A stretch of 64,000 bases of DNA from positions 60,524,855-60,588,854 of the forward strand of contig OX421967.1 in the NCBI GenBank assembly GCA_949128115.1, in the 5' to 3' direction. The stretch is from Anaspis maculata. Taxonomy: Eukaryota; Arthropoda; Insecta; Coleoptera; Scraptiidae. The notes beneath the pieces are model-generated. The model did not search any database, was not told the DNA's origin, and saw only the letters and a program-made list of their open reading frames with translations. The position numbers were made by a program, and so were the translations under genes. Positions 43,938-57,165 of the stretch are shown piece after piece. Within the stretch, counting starts at the first letter, position 1, and every line of letters starts with the position of its first letter.

Positions 43938-45060
43938 CAATCACAGTGATCAAAGTAGAAAGTAAAATTTGGATGATATTCTTCAGTTCTTTTAAGATAT
44001 TTCAGGAACACTTCAAGATATTTCAAAACTGTTTGTTGTGTCTTCACATGCATTGAATGAATCATCATTTCCTTAATTTTGTTCACTTCATCTAAAATCT
44101 TGGTTTTTGGAATGAACGAAAACAAAAATATTCCTCTTCCACCCTGTATATTGCTCCAGCACTGTTGACGCTGTTGGGTTCCGTTCTCAACCAGTTCACG
44201 TGGATATGATCAACAAATATGCCAATCTGCATTTTCCAATGACGAAGCTGAAGGTCTTTGGCACAATATTTTCTTTATTATTGCGGAACCTGTCCCCCTT
44301 GTTATAGTTTTTATCGCACATAAGTGACCTTCCGAGTTACTTTCCAATAATCCGTTGGAATTTTTTATTTAGCATTTTTATTACAGATTTTATCGACAAA
44401 AAACGATTAGGGTTGTCAAAAAAGGGCCCCCCTGACCCCCCACGTTGAAAAATTGCTTGGCAGCACTTCTCAAATGATAGATGAAGGCTTTCTGAACATG
44501 CCTGCAGAAAATTGTCCCGCAGTCATAAAATGCATAGTTATAACCCTAGTCCACCGGACTAATTGGCTTGCTGGCGAAAAGAGAAGAGCAGACCTTGATG
44601 GACAGAGAGCGCAGGGGAAGATTGGAGAATGGTCTGTTGCGAAGACAATTGAGATGTCCAGATGAAAAGCAAAAAGTTTTGCAATTCGTGCTTCTCAAGG
44701 AATAAGTGCGAATGAGGTCCAGAGAGAGGTTCGCATTGCTGGAAGACTCTTGAATCCAACAAGACGCCGGCAGAGGGGCGAAAGAGGTTCTACGGTTTGT
44801 TTCTGTCAGTATGGGACTGGGAAGGATATGGTGGTTGATGGAGCGATTGTAGCTAAACTGGAAATATCTTGGGCTGTTTTTTTTAATTTTAATTTCATTT
44901 TACAACAGTTTGAACAAAACAATAGAATCGGACCAAAAATACTTCACAACATTAATAATTATTACTGCAGCATAACTAGTTTTCGTAAAGGATATCGCCA
45001 GCATTTCACATTTGAGTGAAGTTGCTATGTGTCATTCCCCTCAAAAATTTCCCAAAATGT

Positions 45061-46233
45061 TTAATCTCGTTCGTTCGTATTGGCATGTTTCAGATTGTGC
45101 TTTTTCAAATTACTTTTATGTTTAGTTTTGAACGAGCATTTGTGGCATGTGTACCAATTAACTTCTTCACTGGGAGCATGTGTTAACATGTGCCTTTTCA
45201 AATTGCCTTTAAGTTTAGTTTTAAACAAGCATTCATTGCATCTAAACCAATCAATTTTTTCACTGGAAGCATGTGTTAACATGTGCTGTTTCAAATTGCT
45301 GTTTTGCTTCTTCGTTTGATAGGAACATTGATCGCATTTTTGCCATTCAATTTCTTCATTGAGAGCATGTGTTAACATGTGGTGCTTCAAACTGATTTTA
45401 TGTTTAGTTTTGAACAAGCATTTATCGCATTTGTACCAATCAATTGCTTCACTGGGAGCATGTGTTAACATGTGGCGTTTCAAATCGTTCGTTACTTTAG
45501 CTCGAAAGAAGCATTTGTCACAGTTGTACCATTCAATCTGATCTGGATTGGCATGTTTCAGCAAGTGTATTTTCAAACAGTGTTTATGTTTAGTTTTATA
45601 CGAACAATTTCCACAGTTGTAACAGACGATATCTTCAGGATTAGCGTGTTGCGACATGACATGCCGTTGCAGTGAGGTTTTGTGTTCAGTTTGGAAGGAG
45701 CACGTCGCACAATAATATGTAATCGATGACAGTGCAGTACAGTGGTCTAAATTTTTGTCCGATCTAATTGGCCGAGAAGCATCTTGGCATTTCACTTCTG
45801 TAACTCTTCCCACCATTCCACAGCTGTCGTAATGCTTCGCAGCCGACAGGATAGAAAACGCTTTGAATTTGCAACCCGGGAAGCATCCGAACTCTTCACA
45901 GTAACCGTCATCTTGATAAACCGTCCTGTCCCCGTTGACCTTGAGTTTGTGTTCTCGAACGCAATGTTCGTATACATCGAGTTGATAAAAACTTTTGAAT
46001 TCGCACGCTTCGCAACAGTGGAGCTGTGGTTCGAAGATTGCGTGGAACAATTCCGCTTGGTAAACCGTTTCGTGTTGTCTTCGAACGTGATGGTCAAGCT
46101 GGAAACTCCATTCGGTTTCATAGGGACATTGTGGACATCCTAGCGTTGCTGCCGCCTCCCGTTGATTTGACCTACATATTTATAAGTGAATGATAGTGTA
46201 TTTCGCATAAAAGGTATGGGTCGCAACTTACAT
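45061..46233 (-). CDS. ZF5: C2H2 zinc-finger protein, 370 aa
   Basis: CDS is complement(join(45061..46171,46232..46233)); the 60-nt intron splits the ATG. After the N-terminal C2H2/C2H2/C2HC module come seven array fingers (YYCATC, YNCGNC, YNCDKC, YKCDKC, QKCDQC, FRCNEC, YTCHKC), ending HANTNERD-stop without a decayed finger. Its duplicate ZF8 also has seven fingers, but with one gained (YKCNKCSYKTKRKYS) and one lost (QKCDQC), so the array has changed since duplication. In finger 1 the sequence is SFQTEHKTS, where ZF8 has SFKTKHRTS. Confidence 0.88.
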
Positions 46234-46412
46234 GGTAGATATTGGAATTTCTTGGTTATAGATTAAATTAGTTTATCAAAAGCATAGTTTCGAGCTAGGT
46301 TTTATCAATTCGCATTGGAAAGGTACCTGACTACCTATCTACGTAAAGAAACAGTCACGGTGATAGAATAGAGCTGATAAAATAATTTTAGTAGAAGAAA
46401 AACAACGAACGT

Positions 46413-46422
46413 CTTATGTATA
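46413..46422 (-). promoter_or_regulatory. TATA-like box of ZF5
   Basis: The minus strand reads TATACATAAG, about 180 bp from the split start codon. The sequence beyond it (GCGCCTAGAGATGTGG on +, 46427-46442) is the uninterrupted version of the site where the second Polinton sits upstream of ZF8. Confidence 0.5.
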
Positions 46423-46439
46423 GTAGCGCCTAGAGATGT

Positions 46440-49336
46440 GGTGAGTAATAAATCGAGCGCCCTCTCTCGTTACATGCTGGAGTGTTCCACTTTTCTCCGG
46501 TTCAAATGCCAGTCATTCTGCGGTTTTGCCGAGGGTTTTGCCTATATATTCCCATATACTGATTTGACAGTGAGGTATCTTTGTGCGATTGTGCATGTCG
46601 ACCAAGTTTATTACTTGATACTTTTATTGGAAAAGTAGTTCCAGGATTACGCTCACAAGCTTTTACATTTGATAACGAGATTTTCCTGAGTAAACGTATT
46701 GCCGAAATGATAATAACTGAGATATAGGCTGTCAAAGTTGAATTGAAAAAATGTTTTTTTTCTCAATTATTAATGCACTGATAGTTGTCAGTTACGAATT
46801 TATGAGCTGGTAGTAATCAGTTTTGTCGAAATAAGCCGGTGCCGGTGGCGTACTTACATATTGGAGGAGCTCGTCCTTTTTAACATTTCAACAGTCGATA
46901 GAGCTTCAAAACTGAAAGGGTCTTCGTTAAGAGAAACCATTGCAAAGTCGCCTAGTAAGAGCCGTTTTTAAATTTGGAAATAAAACAATTTTGTTCCATC
47001 AACTTTCGAGTCGTTTGACCCATCTTGCCTAAATCTCGACCATCATTCACTGAACTGATTCTCTATTGAACGATAATGAGCGCTTTCCATTTAGGACACT
47101 CCATGTCGGTTTGTGTCAACACAAGTCAACGACATGAATAGAACACGTTTCGTACGTTTGTGCTACGGATGTCATCTTTTACACCACACGGTCATGCGCA
47201 GAAACGGCTGTCAAAACTCGAAAGGTTAATAACGTCATTGACGCAAAACAAGACGCTTGGAAGCCTTTGAAAATTCACCAAGTTCACGTTTACCTAGAAA
47301 ATAAATATTGCAAGAATGTAGCACGTGGGGGCATTATTCATTCTTTTCACTGGTGCCATTCTGTAAACGATATCTTCACTATTATTACGTTCGGGGGTTG
47401 TGACACCCCATAGCTGCTGTCACCATCAAATACTTTTCGTGTAGCAACTATTTAGAACCTTCTTGGACCAATTAGGCATCAGGCGAGTAGGCATCGGTCA
47501 CCTAGAAGCTATCTTACCTACTGATTCGTCTCATCTAGCCGTTGAGTCCGAAAAACTTGCTGTGGAAGTGAAGCTTGATTCACACCTAGAGTTATTAGAG
47601 CTACGTCGAGAGCTTATTTGGTGTTGGGCAGGCGCCTTCAGTTGGCACGTTCAAATAACAGAACTAAAGCTTTTGGCAAGCGCCTTTAGATGACGCTCAC
47701 GAAGAAGTGAAGCTGAATCAACAGTACCAAGGTCACATTAGTCGTTTGAAAGTGAGCGTATCTAGGAAATAGCTCGTGAAAATTATAAAGCTCTATTCAC
47801 ATAATAAAAGTTGAAAAAATCATGCTGTCCAGATGACGCACACGAAGAACTAAAGCTTGATTCACTGTATGGAAGCTACTGTAGACATTTTGTCATGTCT
47901 GAGCTGTATTTCAATACTCAGTGCAATTCAAATTGAATGACATATCAGGCGGCTGTGGAATGTGACGTTTATTTTAAAAATAATGTGTCTTCGGAATCCG
48001 GATAGGTTTTATGAGATGGACTACCATCAAACATTCACAAATTAATGATAATATTACCGATTTTGCGTTTTGGATTCTTTCATAATTGAGACGAACGTTT
48101 AAACACGCACTGTTTTTTTTTTTTGACTGATAACAAACATAGATACACGTCAATTATTACTCGCGTTTGAGTATATCGCCGATTACTACTCGCTGTTTTC
48201 GCTCCAAATCAATACTGCTCCGTCAGTCGACACACACCTTGACTGTTATTCCGGGACTTCCCACTGGTTCTTCGGCAAATTCCACATTGACCGCGAAATG
48301 TGGCTTCGCGGCGACTCTCGAACAGTCCAACACTTTTGCGTGTATCACCAGCGTGTTTTGGGAGCGTCACCTTTGTCAATCTGGTAGATGTGTTCTACTC
48401 AAGTTTTGAAATCTCCGTGCTATATCAAACGATCTGGAGCCTACGCGTATGCTCTCGAATGCACTAGTTTTGCACGAGAGTTTCGCAACTTGTAACACTG
48501 TATTAGAACTGTCCAGAAAGACCGCGTGTGCTCTCGAATGCACAACAGCCTCGCAGCTCGTAACAACAAGCTCCGATTATAAACTCAATTGGACTTGGGG
48601 AACGCATTATTTCTAGCGCAAAATATCAAATTTAACCGTCGCCCGCAAGATGTCACTGCATTTGAACGCGAGGGACTTTAGATGAGTAGTTTGCAAAACT
48701 AAATCTGATTTTTGGAATGAATAACATTCATCGAGACTGAAAAGAAATTGGAGCTGTGAAAGCTTTTTTTGTTTTGATGTTGGTCTGTCTGTAAGAGGGT
48801 GGGGCGTAGACATGGAAGAAGTTAGATTGGCGGCGAGATCTCTCATTTGAACATATCAGACATTCACAGTCATACTACAGTAGAATGGCACACAGCTTGT
48901 GTCATAAAATGTCATTTGTCACTTGTCACATCGCTGAGAAGCTACCGAGACGTTCTTTTCAGCAAATTTAAAATGATTCTTTAATTTTTATTCTGTCAAC
49001 AATTATTAAGAGACACAAAATCTGATTTGGGTCTCTACATTTATATGTCGATCACGTTTTAAATTCAGTAGAAATAAAAACGCGGTTGGCCATGTTCCCT
49101 AGGGTGTAACGGACGCTGACAGACCAAGTTACGTGAAAACGGGCTTTTTGTGGCGAAGTCCAGTGAGGTTAGGAAATTTTGACATGAAATGCCAATTCTG
49201 GCGTCTCCTTGCATCATATTCCGCTACAGTGTTGCCTTGGCTGTTATGACTGTTATCTTGTCAGAATGGCAGGTAAGTGACAGAGTGCCGAGCCGTTCTA
49301 GGTTTTAGACACTAGGCCTTCATTTCTGACCATATA
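46440..49336. other. 2.9 kb single-copy-looking spacer between units
   Basis: No convincing gene. 47560-47890 has loose repeats around GATGACGC(T/A)CACGAAGAA and AAGCTTGATTCAC. 48430-48570 has two copies of a 75-bp piece with GCTCTCGAATGCAC. A T-run lies at 48110. The frame at 48167-48409 shows no domain. Confidence 0.35.
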
Positions 49337-50921
49337 GCCCAGGCGCCAGGGAGCAAAAATCAGCTCAATAAGGAAACAATTGTTTCCTGGCTGGAAACTA
49401 GCTTAAAACGATCTGTGTGGCTTAGGTTTTGACATAATAATTTCCCCCCTTTCGGAAATGTCGGCGTCATGTCGCCATCATCAACAAGAAGTGCACCAGC
49501 GTGGTTTTTGCCGAATATCTTGATTTTGGGCCATCTGACAGCAAAAGATGTAGGAAGTCATCTTGAAACCAATGAAATTCCCTACGGAATAGTTTTGAAA
49601 TAACCTTTCTGCGAGCTATGGTTTTTGAGATAGAGCTTCTAGAAGCGAGAGGCATTGTCGTAAAAGCTCCATGGCCACTTGACTTGAAAAACTAAAATGT
49701 CGATGTGACAAAAAAAATTTCAAAATGAGATTTCTCGAGAATCCTTCATGCTATAGTTGCGGTGATGGTCTTAAACTCTTTCTCTTGAACCGCTGATTAC
49801 GAATATAGAAAAGTCAAAAACGTCACTTTGTACATACAGGTGTACTGAGGGAATCAAATCAGATCAGAGAAATTTTACATATTTCTTCGATTAAGCCTAT
49901 ATGCGACACTCTAAGCACCTAACACGAGTCCAATATCAATATGGATTTGCTCTATAAGCTTCACTTAATACACAGAAGAAGTGGTCAGCTAACAGCTTTA
50001 CTGTGAAATGTTTTGAAGGCCCTCTGAAATCAACAAAATATTAAAAATTTACAGTACCAAGGAATGTATATAACAGTATATTATATACCAAGGGACCAAA
50101 GTGAATTTTTAATTCGGGGATTTGGATTTAAAGAACCCTCGAGCAACAAACTTCACCCAAGGAATCGAAAATTCACTTTGGTTCCTTTATATATCATATA
50201 CTGTTACATACATTTCTTGCTACTGTAAATTTTGATGATTTCAGAGGGCCTTCAAAACATTTTACAGGAAGGCTGTGAGCTGACCTCTTCTCAAGTGTAT
50301 CAAGTGAAGCTTACAGAGCAATGCATATTGATATTGGGCTCGTGATAAGTGCTTGGAGTTTCGCATAGGCTAAATCGAAGAAATATGTCAAATTTCTCTG
50401 TTCTGATTTGATTCCCGTAGTACACCCTGTATATGTACAATGTGACGTTTTTGACTTTTCAATATTCGTAATCTACGGTTCAAGAGGAAGAGTTTAAGAC
50501 CATCACCGCAACTATAGCATGAAAAATTCTCGAGTAATCTCATTTTGAAATTGTTTTTGTCACATCGACATTTTAGTTTTTCTAGTCAAGTGGCCATGGA
50601 GCTTTTACGACAATGACTCTCGCTTCCAGAAGCTCTCTCTCAAAGACCATAGGTCGCAGAAAAATGATTGAAAAACCAAACTGTAGGGAATTTCATAGGC
50701 TTAAAAAAAAATTCTTATTTCTTTTGCTGTCAGATGACCCAAAATTAAGATATTCGGCAAAAACCACGCTGGTGCACTTCTTGTTGATGATGGCGACATG
50801 ACGCCGACATTTCCGAAAGGGGGGAGACTAGTATGTCAAAACCTAGGCTACACAGATCGTTTTGAGCTAGTTTCCAGCCAGGAAACAGTTATTTCCTTAT
50901 TGTTTTCCCTGGCGCCTGGGC
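49337..50921. mobile_element. 1.6-kb palindromic element, TA-flanked
   Basis: Ends GCCCAGGCGCCAGGGA and TCCCTGGCGCCTGGGC are each bordered by TA. Arms mirror each other around a short loop near 50130. The two 62-aa frames (49467-49655 minus and 50613-50801 plus) are mirror images. The right end abuts the ZF6 3' flank, which is cut off here relative to ZF3. Confidence 0.75.
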
Positions 50922-51252
50922 TATCAAGGATATCGCCAGAATCTCACATTTGAGTGGAATTGTCATGCATTTGTTATAGTCTTCGATACTGTCTGGCTTA
51001 ATTTTATTTGATATTATGATCATTAAAAAATCTTTTGCATAGGCATAGCGTACGTTTATGTCATTCTCCCTAAAAATTTCCTAAAATATTTGATCTCGTT
51101 CAACTTCCATGTTTCTTTCAATCACCTTGTGCTGCTTGATGACCTTCTTTGTGCGATACTTTTCGTTGGTGTATTCGTAACATGTTTTGATTTACACAGT
51201 CTTTGCGCTCAGTTTGATGGAAGCTTCTGTCACTTTTATGCCACTCAATTTC

Positions 51253-52499
51253 TTATGGGTTAGCATGTCGTAGAAAGTGTCTGTTCAAACTGCTTTTATG
51301 TTTAGTTTTGAAGGAGCATTTATTGCATTTGTACATATCAACTTCTTCACTGAGAGCATGTGTTAGCATGTGCTTTTTCAAATTGCCTTTAAATTTAGTT
51401 TTAAACAAGCATTCATTGCATCTGAACCAATCAATTTTTTCACTGGAAGCATGTGTCAACATGTGCTGTTTCAAATTGCATTTTAATCTACTTTTGAACA
51501 AGCATTTATCACATTTGTACCAATCAATTTGTTCACTGGAAGCATGTGTTAACATGTGCTGTTTTAAATTGCTGTGTTGCTTCTTGGTTTGGTAGGAACA
51601 TTGATCGCATTTTTGCCATTCAATTCCTTCACTGGAAGCATGTGTTAACATGTGGTATTTCAATCCGTATTCATGTTTAGTTTTGAACGAGCATTTATTG
51701 CATTTGTACCAATTGATTTCTTCACTGGGAGCATGTGTTATCATGTGCCGTTTCAAATCGTTCGTTACTTTAGCTCGAAAGGAGCATTTGTCACAGTTGT
51801 ACCATTTAATCTGATCTGGATTGGCATGTTTCAGCAAGTGCATTTTCAAACAGTGTTTGTGTTTAGTTTTATACGAACAATTTCCACAGTTGTACCAGAC
51901 GATATCTTCAGGATTAGCGTGTTGCGACTTGACATGCCGCTGCAGTGAGGTTCTATGTTTGGTTTTAAAGTAGCACGTCGCACAATTATATGTAATCGAT
52001 GACAGTGCAGCACAGTGGTCTAAATTTCTTTCCGATTTGATTGGCCGAGAAGCATCTTGGCATCCTACTTCTGTAGCTCTTACTACCATTCCACAACGGT
52101 CGTAATGCTTCGCAGCCGACAGGATAGAGAACGCTTTGAATTTGCAACCCGGAAAGCATCCGAATTGTTCACAGTACCCTTTATCTTGATGGACCGTTCC
52201 GTCCCCGTTGACTTTGAGCTTGTGTTCTCGAACGCAATGTTCGTATACATCGAGTTGATGAAAACTTTCAAATTTGCACGCATCGCAACAGTGGCGCTGT
52301 GGTTCGAAGATTGCGTGGAACAATTCCGCCTGGTAAACCGTTTCGTGTTGTCTTCGAACGTGATGGTCAAGTTGGAAACTCCATTGGGTTTCATAGGGGC
52401 ATTGTGGACATCTGAGCCTTGCTGCCGTCTCCAGTTGGTTTGACCTACATTTATAAGTGAACTATTAGTGTATAATTGATAAAGGTACGCAACTTACAT
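51253..52499 (-). CDS. ZF6: C2H2 zinc-finger protein, 397 aa
   Basis: CDS is complement(join(51253..52444,52498..52499)), with a 53-nt intron splitting the ATG. It is the counterpart of ZF3 but with eight array fingers instead of twelve: YNCATC, YNCGNC, YNCDKC, YKCNKC, QKCDQC, YKCDKC, FRCNEC, YKCNKC. The finger YKCDKCLFKSRLKCN carries SR in place of the usual TK. It ends at the same HANP-stop as ZF3. Head to head with ZF7. The minus-strand TATA box is absent, as in ZF3. Confidence 0.88.
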
Positions 52500-52938
52500 G
52501 ATACTTGGCTACTGAAATTCCTTGGTTAGACTTCAAAGTTTATAAAAAATTCAGTTTCGAATACGGTTGTGTTGATTTGCACTGGAGGGAGAGGTACCTC
52601 AGTACCTACTTACATAAAAAACTGTTGTGGTGATAGCGCAGAATTTATAAAATAATCTTAGCTGAAGAAGACTAGTTCACTCCTGCAACGAGAGGGGGCG
52701 TTCAATTTGTTACTCACCACATTTCCAGGTGCCACTATACATAAAACGCTCATTGTTTTCTCCCTACTGACATCATGTTATCAATTCTCAATTATCAATT
52801 CCATACCACCATGAGTGGTTGTTATGATAAGGTATACTTAGGTAATGAGGAACCTTTCTCGAGCGATTCAACATAATCTAATTCGAAACCAAACCTTTCA
52901 CAAACTTTGAAGTCAAACGAAGAAATTCCACATCTGCC
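52500..52938. promoter_or_regulatory. Shared divergent promoter region of ZF6 and ZF7
   Basis: Duplicate of 23511-23940 with the same junction, and with TATACATAAAA for ZF7 at 52736-52746. A short local duplication (TTATCAATTCTCAATTATC) near 52780 is specific to this copy. Confidence 0.6.
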
Positions 52939-54167
52939 ATGTAAGCTCTGTACCTATTCATTATATGAATTACGTATACATTAACATATTACGTAACAAT
53001 AAATGTAGGTCAAATCAACGGGAGGCGGCAGCAACGCTAGGATGTCCACAATGTCCCTATGAAACCCAATGGAGTTTCCAGCTTGACCATCACGTTCGAA
53101 GACAACACGAAACGGTTTACCAAGCGGAACTGTTCCACGCAATCTTCGAACCACAGCTTCACTGTTGCGATGCGTGCAAATTCAAAAGTTTCTATCAACT
53201 CGATGTATACGAACATTGCCTTCGAGAACACAAGCCCAAGGTCGATGAGGACGGGACTGACGTCCATCAAGATGACGGGTGTTGTGAACAATTCGGATGC
53301 TTCCCGGGTTGCAAATTCAAAACATTCTCTATTCTGTCTGCTGCGAAGCATTACGACTGCTGTAAAATGGTGGAAAGAGCTACAGATGTAAAATGCCAAG
53401 ATGCTTCTCGGCCGATCAAATCGGAAAGAAACTCCAACCGCTCTGTTGTAGTGTCATCGAACACATATCATTGTGCGACATGCTTCTACACAACAAAATA
53501 CAAAGGATCTTTGCAGCGGCATGTTATGACGCAACACGCTAAACCTGAAGATATCGTCTTGTACCACTGTGAAAATTGTTCGTATAAAAGTAAACAAAAA
53601 GACGATTTGAAAAAACACTCGCTGAAACATGCCAATCCAGATCATATTAAATGGATCAATTGTGACAAATGCTCCTATCAATCTAAACGAAGCAGCAATT
53701 TGAAACGGCACATGTTGAGACATGTTTCTAGTGAAGAAGTTGATTGGTTTAAATGCAATGAATGCTTGTTCAAAACTAAACATAGAGGCAATTTGAAACC
53801 CCACATGATAACACATGTCCCCAGTGAAGAAGTTGTTTGGTACAAATGCAACAAGTGCTCATTCAAAACAAAACGTAAACATTGTTTGAAAATTCACTTT
53901 CTGCAACATGCCAATCCAGACGAAATTGAATGGCAGAAATGCGACAAATGTTCCTATCGAACCAAGAAGCTAAACCGCAATTTAAAAGAGCACATGTTAA
54001 CACATACTCCCATTGATGAAATTGATTGGCACAAATGCAATAAATGCTCGTTCAAAACTAAACGGAAGCGTGAATTGAAGAGGCATCATAATCTGCAACA
54101 TGCTAATATAGAAGAAATTGAATGGCATAAAAGTGACATAAGCTTCCATCAAATTAAGCTGGGATGA
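52939..54167 (+). CDS. ZF7: C2H2 zinc-finger protein, 386 aa
   Basis: CDS is join(52939..52940,53009..54167), with a 68-nt intron (donor GTAAGC rather than GTAAGT) splitting the ATG. It has the same seven array fingers as ZF4 with a handful of substitutions (for example LFKTK for LYKTK, QSK for QTK, KKLNRN for KKQNRN, and EHCLREH for EHCVREH in the second N-terminal finger). It ends in KLG-stop because GGA GGA of ZF4 is GGA TGA here. The intron is also open in frame from ATG 52965. Confidence 0.88.
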
Positions 54168-57165
54168 TGTGTAGAACAAAACATGTTACGAATACAGGTG
54201 TCACCAACGGTATAAGTGTCGCAAGGAAGGTTCTTGAGCAGAACAAGAAGAACGACAGAAAGAAACATGGAAGTTGAACAATATCAAGCATTCTGGGAAA
54301 TCTTTGAGGTGAATGGCATAAGTGTATGCTGTGCTTGGAGCTAATAAAACTTTGAATTAATCAAATCATTCACGAAAATAAAGCAGAACAATATCAAAAA
54401 CTACAAGAAATATATGACAGTTCCACTCAATTGTGATATGTTGACGATATCCTTGACGAAAACTAAATACTACACACTCAGTCCAACTTCAAAATTTCGA
54501 ATGACGCAACCCACCTTGCGATACATCAAATTGAAGAGAATGAAATTCTCTTTCTGAGAAAAATATTCTCAAAATTTTCAACTCCACCCCTCTTCTCCCT
54601 AAAATTTTCTGAATGTCAAATTTAATATTTTTGACCTCTCAATTCCTTCAATGCAGTCAAAATCATTTTGCATAGCATTAAAAGAGAAAGTTTTCTATTG
54701 AAAAAGTGTCACCCCAATTCACTGTTCCGCTCCCCCCACTACACCTTGAAAATCTAAAATGACAATACCTACTTTGTGATATATCGAATTGAAGGAAATT
54801 GAATTCTCTCCCTGAGAACAATTTTTCTGAAATTTTCAAAACCCCCTCTTTCTCTCCTAAAGTACTCCAAATGTCCAATTTATTGGAAGAGGGGTTGAAA
54901 ATTTCAAAAAAATTGTTCTCAGAAATGAAATTAAATTCCCTTCAATTTGATGTATCACAAAGTAGGTAATGTTTTGTTGAATTTTGAAGTTCAGGTGGGG
55001 GAGAGCAATGTAATGGGGTGAACTGTGGTGGCACATTTTTCACCAAAAATTCTTTTTTTCGATGCTATTCTGGATGACGCTGATCAAACTGGAGAAAATT
55101 GAGGGGTCTAGAATATTGAATGGGACACTTAGAGAATTTTTAGAGAGAAAGTGGGTGGGGTTAAAAAATTTGAAAATATTTTTTTCAGAAAGAGAATTCG
55201 ATTGTCTTCAATTTGATGTTTCGCATGATAGGTGGTGTCATTTGAGATTTCAAAGTTGGGGTAAGTAATTTGAATTTGGCGGGCTCCGCGTTTACCGGAA
55301 GTGGCCCGTCATTAGCCATATGCACCGTAAGACATTTTATGACCTACTTCTTTTCGTTTGAGACCAGTTCGGGCTTAATCTGATCATTTTTGCGGCCGTG
55401 GTGCGAATTACAGGTGAGTACTGCAATTTACAGCGACTCAAAACATTCAAAGACCAGGAGGACCATGAAACACACGCGAGAATGTCCGAGAAAATTTTTA
55501 CTGAGTTCTCATGGTCCAAGGACTCACTTAACTAAAAATCAGCTTCGAGCGAATTTGTTCTCGGTATTTATGATATAAAGTCAAGATTGACTGGGCTATA
55601 CCATGAGCCTTCGCGGCGCATGTATGATTTGATTGACTTGCCTGTTGATTGAAAAATTTATAACTCCTCGACTGTGAGTTTTGGAGCAACCAAACTTTCC
55701 CGAAATATTTTTGAAAGTTTTCTTCACACATGATCCCGCACAAGTATATGCTTATTTTGAAAAACTGATGTAGTTTCCAATAGGTCGAAGTTTTTGTATC
55801 ATATTTTTGTACTTCTTGGGTTCCTAATGGTTTGGAAAGACAACTATGAACATTTGAAAAATGAAAACGGTTCTGAACGCTTGTAAAATGACACAGCATT
55901 AGAATCATGTAAAAAAAATGGCTGTATTCACTATGATTTCAGACTTCTAGCTGGTTGAACGCAAACAATTGGAAAAACTTGAAATTGAGAAAATTGTCTA
56001 AAATAGGGGCTCCGCCCCAGAAGGCACCACTTTTCGTTCTGGAAACCGGGATTTTCGCATCCAGCGAGGTCGAATTATTCTGAAAGTGTTATCGCCAACC
56101 GGTAACCTTTTCATGCCGCTGAACACAGTTTAGAGAGCACTTTTGAACAATTGAGCCTAGACTATTACTGGAGTACATTCCAAAACCCTACTCGAGCACC
56201 CCGTTTGTATTTATACTTGTTTGGACTCAAACTTTAGTACTGGTGCGTTTAAAGGGTCTTCCACTTACTAAAATACAATTTTACAACCCATTAGACTCCG
56301 TTTCAGCATTGTTCCCAGCAACAAGGCCCCTTCTTTAATCCGCGACTGTGCACTCTCCTTTCATGCGCTGTCAACAGCTGTTAGTGACATTTAGTTTTCA
56401 GCTCTACCAGTCTACTTACTGCCCATGTGAAACTACTGTGTTGTGAACTACCACTCATGGCAAGATAATTATTATTCAGCCAAGCAGAATTAGCTAGATT
56501 TAGTAGTGAGCTTCACAAGTGTACTCAGTTATCAGAAAGAAGAAACAACAAACATTTTTACCCTTCTCTTGAAATTGATTTTTTTTTCAACAAGGCATGC
56601 TTTGAAATTGACAGTTTAATACAATGATACATTGGACCTACTATTTCTACTAGTAGTCTTTTTGGGCGATAATCTGCTAAATTCATCTCGTGCTTTGTGT
56701 TTTATTCGAGTTAAATGTTTTAAATTCCTCAAACAAACTATCAATCACTCGAAAAGTAGACCCAATATTATCTTGGACAAAATCCCTCGACTTTGTCCAG
56801 GGATTTTAGTCAGATAATATCGAGTCTACTTTTCCCTCGTGATTGACAGTTGTTTTCGGGTTGAAACGATTCAACTGGAATAACACTGAGCACTTGTTAT
56901 ATTACTATTGATGATATGAAGGTAATATGATCATTTTGGCGCCATTAACTCATCCTCACATTTATCAATTTTCGTCACCTGAATTATGGCGGAAAAAATG
57001 AGTTTTTTCAAAATTTTACTGTCTTCCGCATGGACTTGCAACTTGTCATTTTTTTCTTATATACATCAGATTAGTGGTAATGTTGGAGGGTATGTACAAT
57101 CTTGGTCAAAAAATTTCTTCATGGGGAAAAAAATTGAAAAAACTAAAAAATTGAAATTCACATAT
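54168..57165. repeat. Duplicated AT-rich block, unit 2 copy
   Basis: 54168-54476 is the ZF7 3' flank. At 54477 the sequence jumps directly into the block that in unit 1 begins at 38487. 55040-55980 is not found in unit 1. The hairpin of 39945-40050 is present at about 56745-56850. No gene recognised. Confidence 0.6.

Larger units (their letters stand above)
42408..45060. repeat. Duplicated block leading to ZF5, unit 1 copy
   Basis: Non-coding and homologous to 57165-60156. It carries the small nested MITE (42890-43190), a truncated CAGGGTGG element (43257 to about 43937) and the conserved ZF 3' flank (44550-45060). Confidence 0.6.
21556..46437. repeat. Segmental duplication unit 1 (ZF3-ZF4-ZF5)
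   Basis: This block corresponds to 50925-61525 in the same order and orientation (-,+,-). It is longer because it carries the 12-kb Polinton (25685-37710) and a 2-kb palindromic element (40366-42407), and because unit 2 lost about 1 kb between ZF7 and the shared flank. Homology can be followed by eye through 21556-25455, 38487-40364 and 42408-46437, with local insertions. Confidence 0.75.

Noticed and set aside
54470..54485. Footprint of an excised Polinton in unit 2
   Set aside because: About 1 kb of flank is missing on both sides of the insertion point and no terminal repeat bases remain, so a plain deletion is simpler.
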